In this document: positions 5,831 through 13,004 of the stretch, piece after piece
How positions within the stretch are numbered: position 1 is the first letter of the stretch
Layout of the letters: every line of letters starts with the position of its first letter
IMG/VR virus record: IMGVR_UViG_3300006865_000023
Span: 1-32,527 of that record
DNA: 32,527 nucleotides
Direction: 5' to 3' (one strand)
DNA from: a virus
The notes under the pieces: model-generated
What the model saw: only the letters and a program-made list of their open reading frames with translations
Told to the model about the DNA's origin: nothing
Database searches by the model: none
Made by a program: the position numbers and the translations under genes

Positions 5831-8773
5831 ATGCTCGACCTCAACGACGCCGAACCTCCACGACCGGCCGAGCGGTTTGATCTCGATGCCATCGTCGCGC
5901 GGCTGCGCGAGACCGCCGAGCATTGGGTGCCACGGCATTTCCCGAACGGCCGGCGGGTCGGCGATGAATGGCGGCTTGCCAATATCCGAGGCGATGCGCC
6001 GCGCAAGAACGGCTCCTGCGTGATTGCGCTCACCGGCGAGCACGCCGGCGACTGGATCGATTTTGATGGCGGCGAGGGCGGCGGACCCATCAACACGCTG
6101 GAGCACGCCATCCATCGCACCGGTCGCGAGCTGATCAGCTACGCGGCCGAACTGACAACGATAGGCCCGCAGCCGAAGCGGGGCGCCACCAAGCCCTCGT
6201 CCAAGCAGGCCGACCAGGCCCGTGAGATCGACCATATCCTCTCGAAGGCGGTGCCGCTCGCAGGCACGTTGGGCGAACGCTATCTCACGTCGCGCCGGCT
6301 GCCAGTTCCGGATTGCACGGACCTATTGTTCCACCCGGACCTGACGCATTGGGAGAGCCGGCGTGGCTTCCCGGGCCTGGTCGCGGTGGTGCGGGACGGC
6401 AGCAGCAATCGCATCGCGCTTCACCGCACCTATCTCGCCGACGACGGCAGTGCCAAGGCGCCGGTCAATAACCCGCGCAAAATGTTGGCCTCGATTGCCG
6501 GCGGCGCCGTGCGTCTTGCCAACCTGACCGAGGACCATGTCATCGGTCTCGCCGAGGGCATCGAGACTGCGCTCTCGGTGATGGCGGCCTGCGCACGCCT
6601 GCCGGTCTGGGCCACGCTCTCGACCTCCAACCTGGAGCAGGTCGTTCTGCCTGCCGATGCGCGGAAGGTCGTGCTTCTGGCTGACCACGATCCTTCCAGC
6701 GCGGGCGCGCGCGCTGCCGCGACCGCCGCCGCCCGACTGCACGCCGAGGGCCGCCGCGTCTTCATCGCCATGCCGCCCAAGGAGGGCGATGACTTCAACG
6801 ACCTGCTGATGCGCGAGGGCGCCGATGCCGTGCGCAGGGTCGTTGAGTCGGCGGTCGAGTGGAACGGCCAGGGCACCACAGAAAGCATGGCTCTCGTCGT
6901 CGACGGCGGCACCCACAGGCCAATTGGCCTCTCGCTGTCCGACGGCGCGCGACCGCAACTGCGCGCGGACAACGGCGATCTCGCCGCTGCGGTCTCGCAG
7001 GCCTGGCAAATCCTGCTCGCCGCCAACAATCCACCCTGGCTATTTCGTGCCGCCGGATGCCCGACCTGGGTGGTGCGCGACGACGACGGTTTGCCAATGG
7101 CGAAGCCGCTCACCGAGGATCGCTTGCGGCCGGTGCTCGCCCAGCTCGTCGATTGGCGGAAGATCAATCGCAACGGCGAGCTTATTCCGGCCCATCCACC
7201 CATGGCGGTAATCAAGTCGATCCTCGCCACGCCCGATCCGGCGCTGCCGGTGCTCGCCGGCATCGTCACCACGCCGGTGTTCGGCCGCGACGGCGAGCTC
7301 ATCACCGAGCCCGGCTACCATCCGGCGGCGCGTCTGCTCTACGACCCGCCAAAGGACTTCGTGCTGCCGCCCGTAGCCGCGCAGCCGACGCCGGCGGATA
7401 TCACTGCAGCGCGGTCATTGCTGCTCGACGATCTCCTGGGAGAGTTTCCGTTCACCGGCGAGGCTGAACGCGCGCACGCGCTGTCGCTGCTGCTTGTCGG
7501 CTTCGTGCGTGCCATGATCGACGGGCCGACCCCGCTGCATCTGGTCGAGAAGCCGACCCAGGGCACCGGCGCGACCTTGATGGTGGACGCAATATCGGTG
7601 ATCGCAACCGGCTGCCGCGCGAGCGTCATGGTCGAGGGCAGCGATGATGAGGAATGGCGCAAGCGCCTGACCGCCAAGCTGCGCCAGATCCCCTCCGTCG
7701 TGCTGATCGACAATCTGCGCCGTCCGCTCGACTCCTCGGCGCTTGCGGCCGCAATCACCGCGCCGTTCTGGGAAGACCGCATCCTCGGCGTCTCGGAAAC
7801 CACACGACTGCCAATTCGCTGCATTTGGATCGCCACCGGCAACAATGCTGAGTTCTCCGGCGAAATGGCGCGCCGCCTGGTGCGCATCCGGCTCGATGCT
7901 CGCGTCGACCAACCCTGGCGCCGCAACGGCTTCCGCCATCCCGATCTCATCGGCTGGGTTCATGCCAACCGGGCAGACCTCGTGGCCGCCTGCCTGTCGC
8001 TCTGCCGCGGCTGGATCGCAGCCGGCATGCCGCGCGGGGCTAAGCACATTGGCAGCTTCGAAGCTTGGGCCGCCGTCATGGGTGGCCTGCTCGAGGCGAT
8101 CGGCGTTCCAGGCTTCCTCGGCAACATCGACGAGATGCTCGAAGCCTCCGACGGCGAGGGCGCGGTCTGGCGCGTGTTCGTCGGGCAATGGTGGGATCGC
8201 TTCGGCACCGCCGAGGTCGGTACCAGCGGGCTCTACGAGCTCGCCGTCAACTGCGAACCGCCGCTTCCGCTCGGCACCGGCGGCGACCGGTCCCAGCGCA
8301 CGCGCCTGGGGAAGGCGCTCGCGCGCATGCGCGATCGGGTGTTCGACATCGCCGGACTGAAGGCGCGCATCCGGGCGATTGGGGTTTCCCATCAGGCGCG
8401 CCGCTGGCAGCTCACGCTCGAAGGGGAACATGGGGAACGTGGGGAACGTTTTCCGGACCCGTGCGAGGCAGAAAAAGGGGAACGTCAGGCCACTTCGGAG
8501 CAACGTTCCCCGCCACGTTCCCCGGCCTATCCCATTGATGTCGAAGGCGTCGGGGAACGTGGGGAACCTGGGGAACGTTTTTCCGACCTCCGCGCGTGCG
8601 CGCGCGTACACAATAATAAAGAAGAGCAAACACGTTCCCTACGTTCGTCACGTTCCCAAAATGGTGGTGGTTCAGATGCTTACGACGGGGAACGTGGCGG
8701 GGAACGTCAAAATGCACGTTCCCCACGTTCCCCGCTGAGTGAATCGCCCGATTGGCTGAAGGGGGTGCCGTGA
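5831..8773 (+). CDS. primase-helicase (DUF7146 + Toprim + AAA+ helicase-like)
   Basis: A 980-residue replication protein. The N-terminus (about 15-110) is a DUF7146-like domain. A Toprim primase domain follows near residues 235-340, with the catalytic Glu in GLAEGIETALS and the acidic pair in VVLLADHDPSSAG. After a linker, residues about 540-720 form an AAA+ helicase-like module with Walker B-like VVLIDNLRRPL, sensor WIATGNN and arginine-rich RRLVRIRL. The expected Walker A reads PTQGTGATLM, with alanine where lysine normally binds ATP. The final roughly 110 residues are low-complexity GER and RSP repeats encoded by a DNA repeat array. GAGG six bases upstream supports ATG 5831. It is likely the replication initiator and primase of the phage. 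Confidence 0.85.
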   Translation: MLDLNDAEPPRPAERFDLDAIVARLRETAEHWVPRHFPNGRRVGDEWRLANIRGDAPRKNGSCVIALTGEHAGDWIDFDGGEGGGPINTLEHAIHRTGRELISYAAELTTIGPQPKRGATKPSSKQADQAREIDHILSKAVPLAGTLGERYLTSRRLPVPDCTDLLFHPDLTHWESRRGFPGLVAVVRDGSSNRIALHRTYLADDGSAKAPVNNPRKMLASIAGGAVRLANLTEDHVIGLAEGIETALSVMAACARLPVWATLSTSNLEQVVLPADARKVVLLADHDPSSAGARAAATAAARLHAEGRRVFIAMPPKEGDDFNDLLMREGADAVRRVVESAVEWNGQGTTESMALVVDGGTHRPIGLSLSDGARPQLRADNGDLAAAVSQAWQILLAANNPPWLFRAAGCPTWVVRDDDGLPMAKPLTEDRLRPVLAQLVDWRKINRNGELIPAHPPMAVIKSILATPDPALPVLAGIVTTPVFGRDGELITEPGYHPAARLLYDPPKDFVLPPVAAQPTPADITAARSLLLDDLLGEFPFTGEAERAHALSLLLVGFVRAMIDGPTPLHLVEKPTQGTGATLMVDAISVIATGCRASVMVEGSDDEEWRKRLTAKLRQIPSVVLIDNLRRPLDSSALAAAITAPFWEDRILGVSETTRLPIRCIWIATGNNAEFSGEMARRLVRIRLDARVDQPWRRNGFRHPDLIGWVHANRADLVAACLSLCRGWIAAGMPRGAKHIGSFEAWAAVMGGLLEAIGVPGFLGNIDEMLEASDGEGAVWRVFVGQWWDRFGTAEVGTSGLYELAVNCEPPLPLGTGGDRSQRTRLGKALARMRDRVFDIAGLKARIRAIGVSHQARRWQLTLEGEHGERGERFPDPCEAEKGERQATSEQRSPPRSPAYPIDVEGVGERGEPGERFSDLRACARVHNNKEEQTRSLRSSRSQNGGGSDAYDGERGGERQNARSPRSPLSESPDWLKGVP
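8423..8733. repeat. bidirectional array of 16 GGGGAACGT-type 9-mers (candidate iterons/origin)
   Basis: Forward copies (GGGGAACGT, at most one mismatch) start at 8423, 8432, 8441, 8477, 8552, 8561, 8570, 8687 and 8699. Reverse copies (ACGTTCCCC and variants) start at 8503, 8515, 8632, 8641, 8650, 8716 and 8725. Two forward triplets are perfectly tandem and both are followed by TTTTCCG; one reverse triplet is tandem. An AT-rich stretch (8610-8631) lies between the forward triplet at 8552 and the reverse triplet at 8632. All forward copies share one codon phase and all reverse copies another, within the primase-helicase gene. Lambda gene O holds its origin iterons in a similar way. Origin function is inferred. 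Confidence 0.7.
8687..8733 (+). other. long hairpin formed by paired 9-mers
   Basis: Two forward 9-mers (8687-8695 and 8699-8707) can pair with two reverse 9-mers (8716-8724 and 8725-8733), giving 18 base pairs with a three-base bulge (GGC, 8696-8698) and an eight-base loop (8708-8715). It lies 40 bases before the primase-helicase stop. There is no T-tract after it, so it is not a standard terminator. It may be a cruciform or single-strand hairpin at an origin, or an RNA-stability element. Confidence 0.5.
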
Positions 8774-8820
8774 TGCCGCGCACCTCCGAGGCCGGATCGC
8801 TCCACGGAGGCGCGCCGTGA
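8773..8820 (+). CDS. possible 15-residue linking ORF
   Basis: The ATG at 8773 overlaps the primase stop (TGATG), and the ORF ends at 8818-8820 overlapping the GTG start of the next gene (GTGA). The peptide (MPRTSEAGSLHGGAP) has no recognisable motif. ACGGAGG (8804-8810), near its end, supplies a strong Shine-Dalgarno for the GTG at 8817. Its purpose, if any, is probably translational coupling. Confidence 0.3.
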   Translation: MPRTSEAGSLHGGAP

Positions 8821-9134
8821 GCCGGCAGCGCCTTCCCGATCGCAGGCCCAGCGTCACGACCACGTTCGTGCACGACTGCCGGTCCTATGCGGTGACGTTC
8901 GGCTTCGACCCGAACACCGGCCGCATCGGCGAGGTGTTCACGCACGGCGCCAAGATCGGCTCCGCCATGGACGGCATCCTCGACGATGCCTGCATCGCGC
9001 TCTCGCTCCTTCTGCAGCACGGCGTCGACCCCCCGGCGCTGGCCGCGAGCATGGGACGGCTCGGCGACGGCAAAACGCCCGCCTCCGTCATTGGTGCGCT
9101 TGCCGACCTCATCGCTCGTGAGGTGCAGCCATGA
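8817..9134 (+). CDS. stand-alone TSCPD-domain protein (ribonucleotide reductase C-terminal-like)
   Basis: A 105-residue protein resembling the TSCPD domain found at the C-terminus of vitamin B12-dependent ribonucleotide reductases. GRIGEVFTHGAKIGSAMDG corresponds to the conserved strand and turn, and ACIALSLLLQHGVDPPALAA to the long closing helix. In the reductase this domain is nucleic-acid- or metal-associated and not catalytic. Here it is a separate gene in a replication operon with no reductase gene in the window, so it may modulate the host enzyme or have another job. GTG start with strong upstream ACGGAGG. The family match is by eye. Confidence 0.65.
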   Translation: MSRQRLPDRRPSVTTTFVHDCRSYAVTFGFDPNTGRIGEVFTHGAKIGSAMDGILDDACIALSLLLQHGVDPPALAASMGRLGDGKTPASVIGALADLIAREVQP

Positions 9135-9330
9135 GGTGGATGCCCAAGGGCTACGGCGCCACCGGCGTCCGCCCGAAGAAGTCAAGCGCGAGGGCTGGCA
9201 CGAGCACGGTATCCTGGTGGTCAGCGAGGACGACCAGCGTCTCACCTGGCCTGAGCGTGAATTGATCCGGCAGCTCGGGAGAAAGCTTTACGGGACGCGC
9301 TCGGCAACCGAGGAGGCGTGCCATGGCTGA
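9131..9330 (+). pseudogene. small conserved early protein, disrupted by a single-base frameshift
   Basis: Translation from ATG 9131 (overlapping the previous stop as ATGA) gives MRWMPKGYGATGVRP and then nonsense to a stop at 9263. The -1 frame from about 9175 gives EEVKREGWHEHGILVVSEDD followed by a further well-formed stretch to the stop at 9328-9330, which overlaps the next ATG. Adding one C to the CCC at 9172-9174 restores a single reading frame of about 66 residues. The protein is unrecognised but resembles small early genes of rhizobial prophages. No slippery heptamer is present. The break is either a mutation or a sequencing error. Confidence 0.6.
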
Positions 9331-9760
9331 TTGGACGCCGGCCTGTGTCGAAGCGCGCCTGCACGAAGCGGCCGACGTGATGAAGCGTCTGCCGGAAGTG
9401 CGCGTGCAAGGCTACTACTCGCTGTGGCCGAAGATGCTCGCCGAGTTCAGCGATTTGGTTGGACAGGAACCGCGGCCCCTCAAGCGGCCTCCTCCATCTC
9501 CCGATGCGATCAGCCGCATGGAAGAGACACTCGGCTGGCTGCGCTGGCTGGAAGCCGAAGACGCCAAGCTCGCCTGGGCGCGTGCTGAGCGCACGCCATG
9601 GAAGATGATCTGCTGGAGATTCGGCATCAGCCGCGCCACGGCGCATCGGCGCTGGCAGTATGTGGTGAGTCTAATCGCGTGGCGCTTGAATGGACGCGCT
9701 GTCCCAACGAGACGCTCTCGGCGATTCGTCGTTGAACGTGTGCGATCGCTGTCAAGTTAA
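9323..9760 (+). CDS. DUF6362 family helix-turn-helix protein
   Basis: A 145-residue basic protein of the DUF6362 family, common near the replication genes of alphaproteobacterial phages. A linker and helix (ISRMEETLGWLRWLEAEDAKLAW) precedes a helix-turn-helix (RTPWKMICWRFGISRATAHRRWQ, about residues 90-112). The C-terminus is strongly basic (RRSRRFVVERVRSLSS). It resembles sigma-like or terminase-small-subunit-like DNA binders. It is the last gene of the early operon before the terminator at 9852. A role as late-gene regulator is plausible but unproven. Confidence 0.72.
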   Translation: MADWTPACVEARLHEAADVMKRLPEVRVQGYYSLWPKMLAEFSDLVGQEPRPLKRPPPSPDAISRMEETLGWLRWLEAEDAKLAWARAERTPWKMICWRFGISRATAHRRWQYVVSLIAWRLNGRAVPTRRSRRFVVERVRSLSS

Positions 9761-9769
9761 TCGTGCAGC

Positions 9770-9795
9770 GTGAGACATTTTTTGGTGAGACATTT
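9770..9795. repeat. direct repeat GTGAGACATTT x2
   Basis: GTGAGACATTT occurs at 9770-9780 and 9785-9795, just after the DUF6362 gene. Repeats of this look occur at the ends of some transposable elements, so this may be a remnant end, but no transposase lies nearby and no matching opposite end was found. Confidence 0.35.
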
Positions 9796-9851
9796 CCAGG
9801 CGAGACGGATGCACCCTGAAAATGGCAGAAGTTCATCAAGATTGGATTTGT

Positions 9852-9890
9852 GCGCCCGCGCAGACGACCTGCGCGGGCGCGATTGTTTTT
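9852..9890 (+). terminator. intrinsic terminator closing the early operon
   Basis: A perfect 12-bp GC-rich stem (GCGCCCGCGCAG at 9852-9863 with its complement at 9869-9880) has a five-base loop and is followed by GATTGTTTTT (9881-9890). This is a textbook Rho-independent terminator on the plus strand. It lies after the last early gene and before the GIY-YIG-like gene, whose ribosome binding site follows at once. Confidence 0.9.
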
Positions 9891-9900
9891 GGGAGAAATC

Positions 9901-10332
9901 GTGTTGAGGTGTCCACACAGCTTCAAACGCTTCATCAGGAAAAATGGCTTTCACAGCATTTACCTGATCACCACCGAGACCGGTAATCCGGTCAAGGTCG
10001 GCATCGCTGAGGATCCCTTGCAACGGCTCGCAGCCCTTCAGGTAGCACACTTTGCACAGTTGCAACTGTATCGGTTCTGGTGGATGCCGGGTAAGCCGGT
10101 AACGGAGAGGATCGAGAGCGCCTTCAAGGATCAATTCGCGTTCGAAAACATCAGGTGCGAATGGTTTGACCTGTCCTTACCGGTCGCGGAAGCATTCATC
10201 GAATCAACCATTCGCAAGCTCGGCGCCTGGGGCGTGCGGCAGTCCGACATCGTGGGGCTTATGGACCATTGGGAACGCCGGAAATACGGCATTCCGCCCG
10301 AAGCGCCGACGCCGCTGCGAGGGATCAGATAA
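9901..10332 (+). CDS. GIY-YIG-like (T5orf172/Mug113-type) nuclease-family protein
   Basis: A 143-residue protein. IYLITTETGNPVKVGIAEDP (residues 20-39) matches the two-strand start of the GIY-YIG/T5orf172 fold, with VKVG in place of YIG, R42 in the next helix, and a conserved glutamate-containing helix (TERIESAFKDQFA). Members are DNA nicking or binding proteins in phages and mobile elements. GGGAGA at 9891-9896 selects GTG 9901; an upstream in-frame GTG at 9850 would begin within the terminator and is rejected. It lies outside the early operon, has a lower GC feel and looks like cargo. The family is likely; catalytic competence is uncertain. Confidence 0.7.
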   Translation: MLRCPHSFKRFIRKNGFHSIYLITTETGNPVKVGIAEDPLQRLAALQVAHFAQLQLYRFWWMPGKPVTERIESAFKDQFAFENIRCEWFDLSLPVAEAFIESTIRKLGAWGVRQSDIVGLMDHWERRKYGIPPEAPTPLRGIR

Positions 10333-10391
10333 TTCCCGGAGCAACGCGGAAACTACAGTCAGATGCCATCGACTGCTGGCAGGGAGCGACG

Positions 10392-10437
10392 GTTATAAAA
10401 CGGCTGCAGTTAGCCGGGAGTACAGCCGTTTTATAAC
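10392..10437. terminator. perfect 15-bp inverted repeat between convergent genes
   Basis: GTTATAAAACGGCTG (10392-10406) and its exact complement (10423-10437) flank a 16-base spacer. The repeat lies between the plus-strand GIY-YIG-like gene and the minus-strand higA gene, which converge. A bidirectional terminator is the simplest reading, as AT-rich stem bases give a U-rich end on both strands, though the loop is long. A protein binding site is the alternative. Confidence 0.55.
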
Positions 10438-10457
10438 AACGATGCAATTCTTGGCCG

Positions 10458-10829
10458 TCAGGCGGCCTGTTCTTCGGGCATCTTGATCAGCGACTCGGCC
10501 GGAATACCGAGCCCCTTGTGCAGTCGCCACACCATGCGAAGGGTCAGTGGCCGCTTGCGATTGAGCACTTCATAGACGCGGTTGCGGCTGCCGATATAGC
10601 GCACGAGATCACGCGGCTCGAGGCCCTTCTGCTCCATGTGATACTTGATCGCCTCAACCGGGTCGGGCAGGTCGATCGGATAATGCTTGGCCTCCCAGGC
10701 TTCGACCAGGGCGACCAGCACGTCGAGCCGGTCGCCCTCGGGCGTCCCCCGCTTCGCATGCATCAGACCCTCGATCTCCTTGAGCGCACGGTGATAGTCG
10801 CGCTTGGTCTTGATCGGTGTGACGTCCAT
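10458..10829 (-). CDS. higA: HigA-family antitoxin (COG5499-type)
   Basis: A 123-residue antitoxin. A helical N-terminal half (KTKRDYHRALKEIEGLMHAK, EGDRLDVLVALVEAWEAKHY) precedes an XRE-like helix-turn-helix at about 65-115 (MEQKGLEPRDLVRYIGSRNRVYEVLNRKRPLT read in segments). This is the layout of HigA antitoxins of the COG5499 type, which bind the toxin and repress their own promoter. A strong Shine-Dalgarno (GAGGAG, complement of 10838-10843) overlaps the toxin gene end, 8 bases before the ATG. Toxin-first order is typical of higBA. It probably binds the two palindromes at 11162-11203. Confidence 0.85.
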   Translation of the reverse strand: MDVTPIKTKRDYHRALKEIEGLMHAKRGTPEGDRLDVLVALVEAWEAKHYPIDLPDPVEAIKYHMEQKGLEPRDLVRYIGSRNRVYEVLNRKRPLTLRMVWRLHKGLGIPAESLIKMPEEQAA

Positions 10830-10841
10830 CGTACTTGCTCC

Positions 10842-11144
10842 TCAAATCGTCTGCGCGTCGATCTTGTCGTACTGGCGATGCGTCCCGACGAAGCGGATGT
10901 AGACGACGCGATACGGGTAGTTGATCCACACGACCACCCGATATTTGTTGCCGGCAATGTTGAACACGGCTCGCCCGTCTTTGAGGATGCTCGCCGTGCC
11001 AATGTCCCGTTTCACGTCGTCCGGCGTTGCCCAATCGGCTGCGCGCACCTGCCGATACCAAGCCATCATCGGTTCACGCGCGTCGGCATAACTGCGACTG
11101 CTCTCCAGGAACACCTTCAGCGTGCTGAGCGCGATGACTCGCAT
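10842..11144 (-). CDS. higB: HigB-family toxin (RelE-superfamily mRNA interferase)
   Basis: A 100-residue basic toxin of the HigB type. DIGTASILKDGRAVFNIAGN and KYRVVVWINYPYRVVYIRFV are the central beta strands, and the ending FVGTHRQYDKIDAQTI carries the conserved GTHxxYDKI motif of HigB toxins. These enzymes cut mRNA in the ribosome and slow growth when the labile antitoxin is lost. It is the first gene of a minus-strand pair, with 12 bases to higA. It probably serves to stabilise the prophage or to exclude other phages. The sequence looks intact. Confidence 0.87.
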   Translation of the reverse strand: MRVIALSTLKVFLESSRSYADAREPMMAWYRQVRAADWATPDDVKRDIGTASILKDGRAVFNIAGNKYRVVVWINYPYRVVYIRFVGTHRQYDKIDAQTI

Positions 11145-11161
11145 CGCAAATCTCTAGCATA

Positions 11162-11203
11162 GTCCCATCTTGGGACCAAGACCCATGTGGTCCCAGCCTG
11201 GGA
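11162..11203 (-). promoter_or_regulatory. paired palindromic operators of higBA
   Basis: TCCCA-TCT-TGGGA (11163-11175, extended by one more base pair on each side) and TCCCA-GCC-TGGGA (11191-11203) share the form TCCCA-N3-TGGGA, with centres 28 bases apart, in the region just upstream of higB. A -10-like TATGCT lies between the first palindrome and higB on the minus strand. Two equal palindromes at a toxin-antitoxin promoter are the usual arrangement for autorepression by the antitoxin. Confidence 0.75.
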
Positions 11204-11204
11204 T

Positions 11205-11604
11205 CAGAAGGCCCGCCATCGGCCATTAAACCGTTGATCTCTCGGTTCCTTCCTGGCGCCGAACGTATGCGGGGGGCAATGGCCCGGAATTTTGGCACTG
11301 ACAGGCAAAAATTTTGGCAAGCCACCGTGAGGGAAGCCACCGGGAACGTGGCCTAACGCTTTGAGAGCTTGCAGCTTTTTCGCCTGACATTGGTGGCTTC
11401 CAAGTGGCTTCCGGAGTCCAGCCCGGAATCCAGCGCATGGTGGCCGGGGCGCCATAACTATCGGACTTCACGAGACTTTCTTCACGCGGGGACTGGCCGA
11501 TCGCTTGGCTTCCAGAAGCCAGTCAAGAATCCACCTGGTCTCCACGCGCCACCACCACGCTGGTCCCGCCCGCGCGGTCGGTCACGAGCACGCCAACGAC
11601 AACG
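11205..11604. other. 400-base gene-free stretch with short repeats
   Basis: No convincing gene was found here; open frames on both strands have poor composition and overlap each other. GTGGCTTCC occurs at 11393-11401 and 11404-11412, and its complement GGAAGCCAC at 11332-11340, allowing a large stem-loop. AATTTTGGCA occurs at 11288-11297 and 11310-11319. The region divides the minus-strand higBA pair from the plus-strand methyltransferase genes, so it should hold a promoter for the late region or a small RNA, but no hexamers stand out. Confidence 0.4.
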
Positions 11605-13004
11605 ATGACAGTGCGCTTTGCGCCGGAACGAATCGAGCAGTGGCCACTCGACCGGCTCGTCGCCTATCCACGCAACCCGCGCACGCACTCCGATGGGCAG
11701 GTGGCGCAGATCGCTGCGAGCATGGTCGAGTTCGGATGGACCAACCCGGTCCTGGTCTCGCGCGAGGGCGAGGTGATCGCGGGTCACGGCCGGCTCGAAG
11801 CGGCAAGGAAGCTCGGGCTTGAGACCGTTCCGGTTGTCGTCCTCGATCATCTGACTGAGGCGCAGCGGCGCGCCTACGTCATCGCCGACAACAAGCTCGC
11901 GCTGAATGCCGGCTGGGACGAGGAACTGCTGGCATCCGAACTGCATGCACTGAACGGTGAGGGCTTCGACCTCGCGCTCACTGGCTTCTCGGAAACAGAG
12001 CTCGACGCCTTGATGGCGCCGCTCGGTGACGAAACCGAGACCGCCGATGGTGACGGCGCGGACGCCGCCGACGACATGCCCGTACCGTCGCGCGAGCCGG
12101 TCAGTCGCGTCGGCGATCTCTGGCTGATCGGAGACCATCGGCTGCTGTGCGGCGACAGCACCGATTCCTCGGTGGTGGCGCGCGTCATGAATGGCGAGCG
12201 CGCGACGCTCGTCTTCACATCGCCGCCTTACGGCAACCAGCGCGACTACACGACCGGTGGCGTCGGCGACTGGGACGCGCTCATGCAGGGCGTTTTCGCG
12301 GCATTGCCAGTCGCGGACTCAACCCAAGTCCTGGTCAATCTCGGGCTGGTCCACCGCGACAACGAATGGCAGCCGTACTGGCAGGACTGGCTCGGCTGGA
12401 TGCGCGAGCAGGGCTGGCGCCGCTTCGGGCTCTACGTCTGGGACCAGGGGCCCGGATTACCGGGCGACTGGAACGGCCGGCTGGCGCCGGCCTTCGAGTT
12501 CCTATTTCACTTCAATCGCAAGGCGCGCAAGCCCAACAAGATCGTGCCCTGCAAGTGGGCTGGCCATGTCAAGACACGCATGGCGGCATCCGCCACAAGG
12601 ATGGCCACGTCGGCGAATGGACGCACGCCGGCCAGGGCGTCCAGGACACGCGCATCCCCGACAATGTGATCCGCATCACGCGGCACAAAGCACGCGGTAT
12701 CGAAACCGAACATCCAGCGGTCTTCCCGGTGGCGCTGCCCGAGTTCGTGATGCACGCCTATAGCAACGAACGTGACGTCATCTATGAACCCTTTGCGGGA
12801 TCGGGCACCAGCATCATTGCGGCGGAGCGATGTGGCCGCCGGACGCGGGCAATCGAGCTCGCGCCCGAATACGTCGACGTCGCGCTGCGCCGGTGGCGCA
12901 AGCTCTTTCCCGATCAGCCAGTGAAACTCGATGGCGAAGGCCAAAGCCAAAGCTTCGAAGCGGTTGCGCGAGCGCGCGGGGTCGCAATTCCTGCCGATGA
13001 CTGA
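11605..13004 (+). pseudogene. ParB-like nuclease domain + DNA methyltransferase, frameshifted
   Basis: The N-terminal ParB/sulfiredoxin-like domain (residues 8-110; VIAGHGRLEAARKLGL and the ADNKLALNAGWDEE signature) is followed by a beta-class DNA methyltransferase with SPPY (FTSPPYGNQRDY) as motif IV. At 12573 the frame breaks. The -1 frame then gives DTHGGIRHKDGHVGEWTHAG and the SAM-binding motif I EPFAGSGTSIIAAE, to a stop at 13002-13004. Adding one G after AAG (12571-12573) makes one gene of about 466 residues. As it stands the product stops at 12669 without motif I and should be inactive. Such fusions occur near terminase genes in alphaproteobacterial phages and may protect or mark phage DNA. 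Confidence 0.85.

Noticed and set aside
4327-6120. 597-residue open frame on the minus strand
   Set aside because: It is antisense to the intact nuclease, helicase and primase genes. The composition is that of a GC-rich shadow frame (rich in Arg, Gly, Val, Leu) with no known motif.
8423-8733. CRISPR array
   Set aside because: The repeat unit is 9 bp, occurs in both orientations, has no uniform spacers and lies inside an open protein frame. The Cas4-like nuclease upstream is not accompanied by any cas gene.
9170-9180. programmed frameshift in the 9131-9330 gene
   Set aside because: No X-XXY-YYZ heptamer and no stem-loop follows. One missing C in CCC explains the break, as at the other five sites.
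11226-11471. small minus-strand and plus-strand genes in the 11.2-11.6 kb gap
   Set aside because: Several overlapping frames are open, none has a good ribosome binding site, and the codon pattern is not gene-like.
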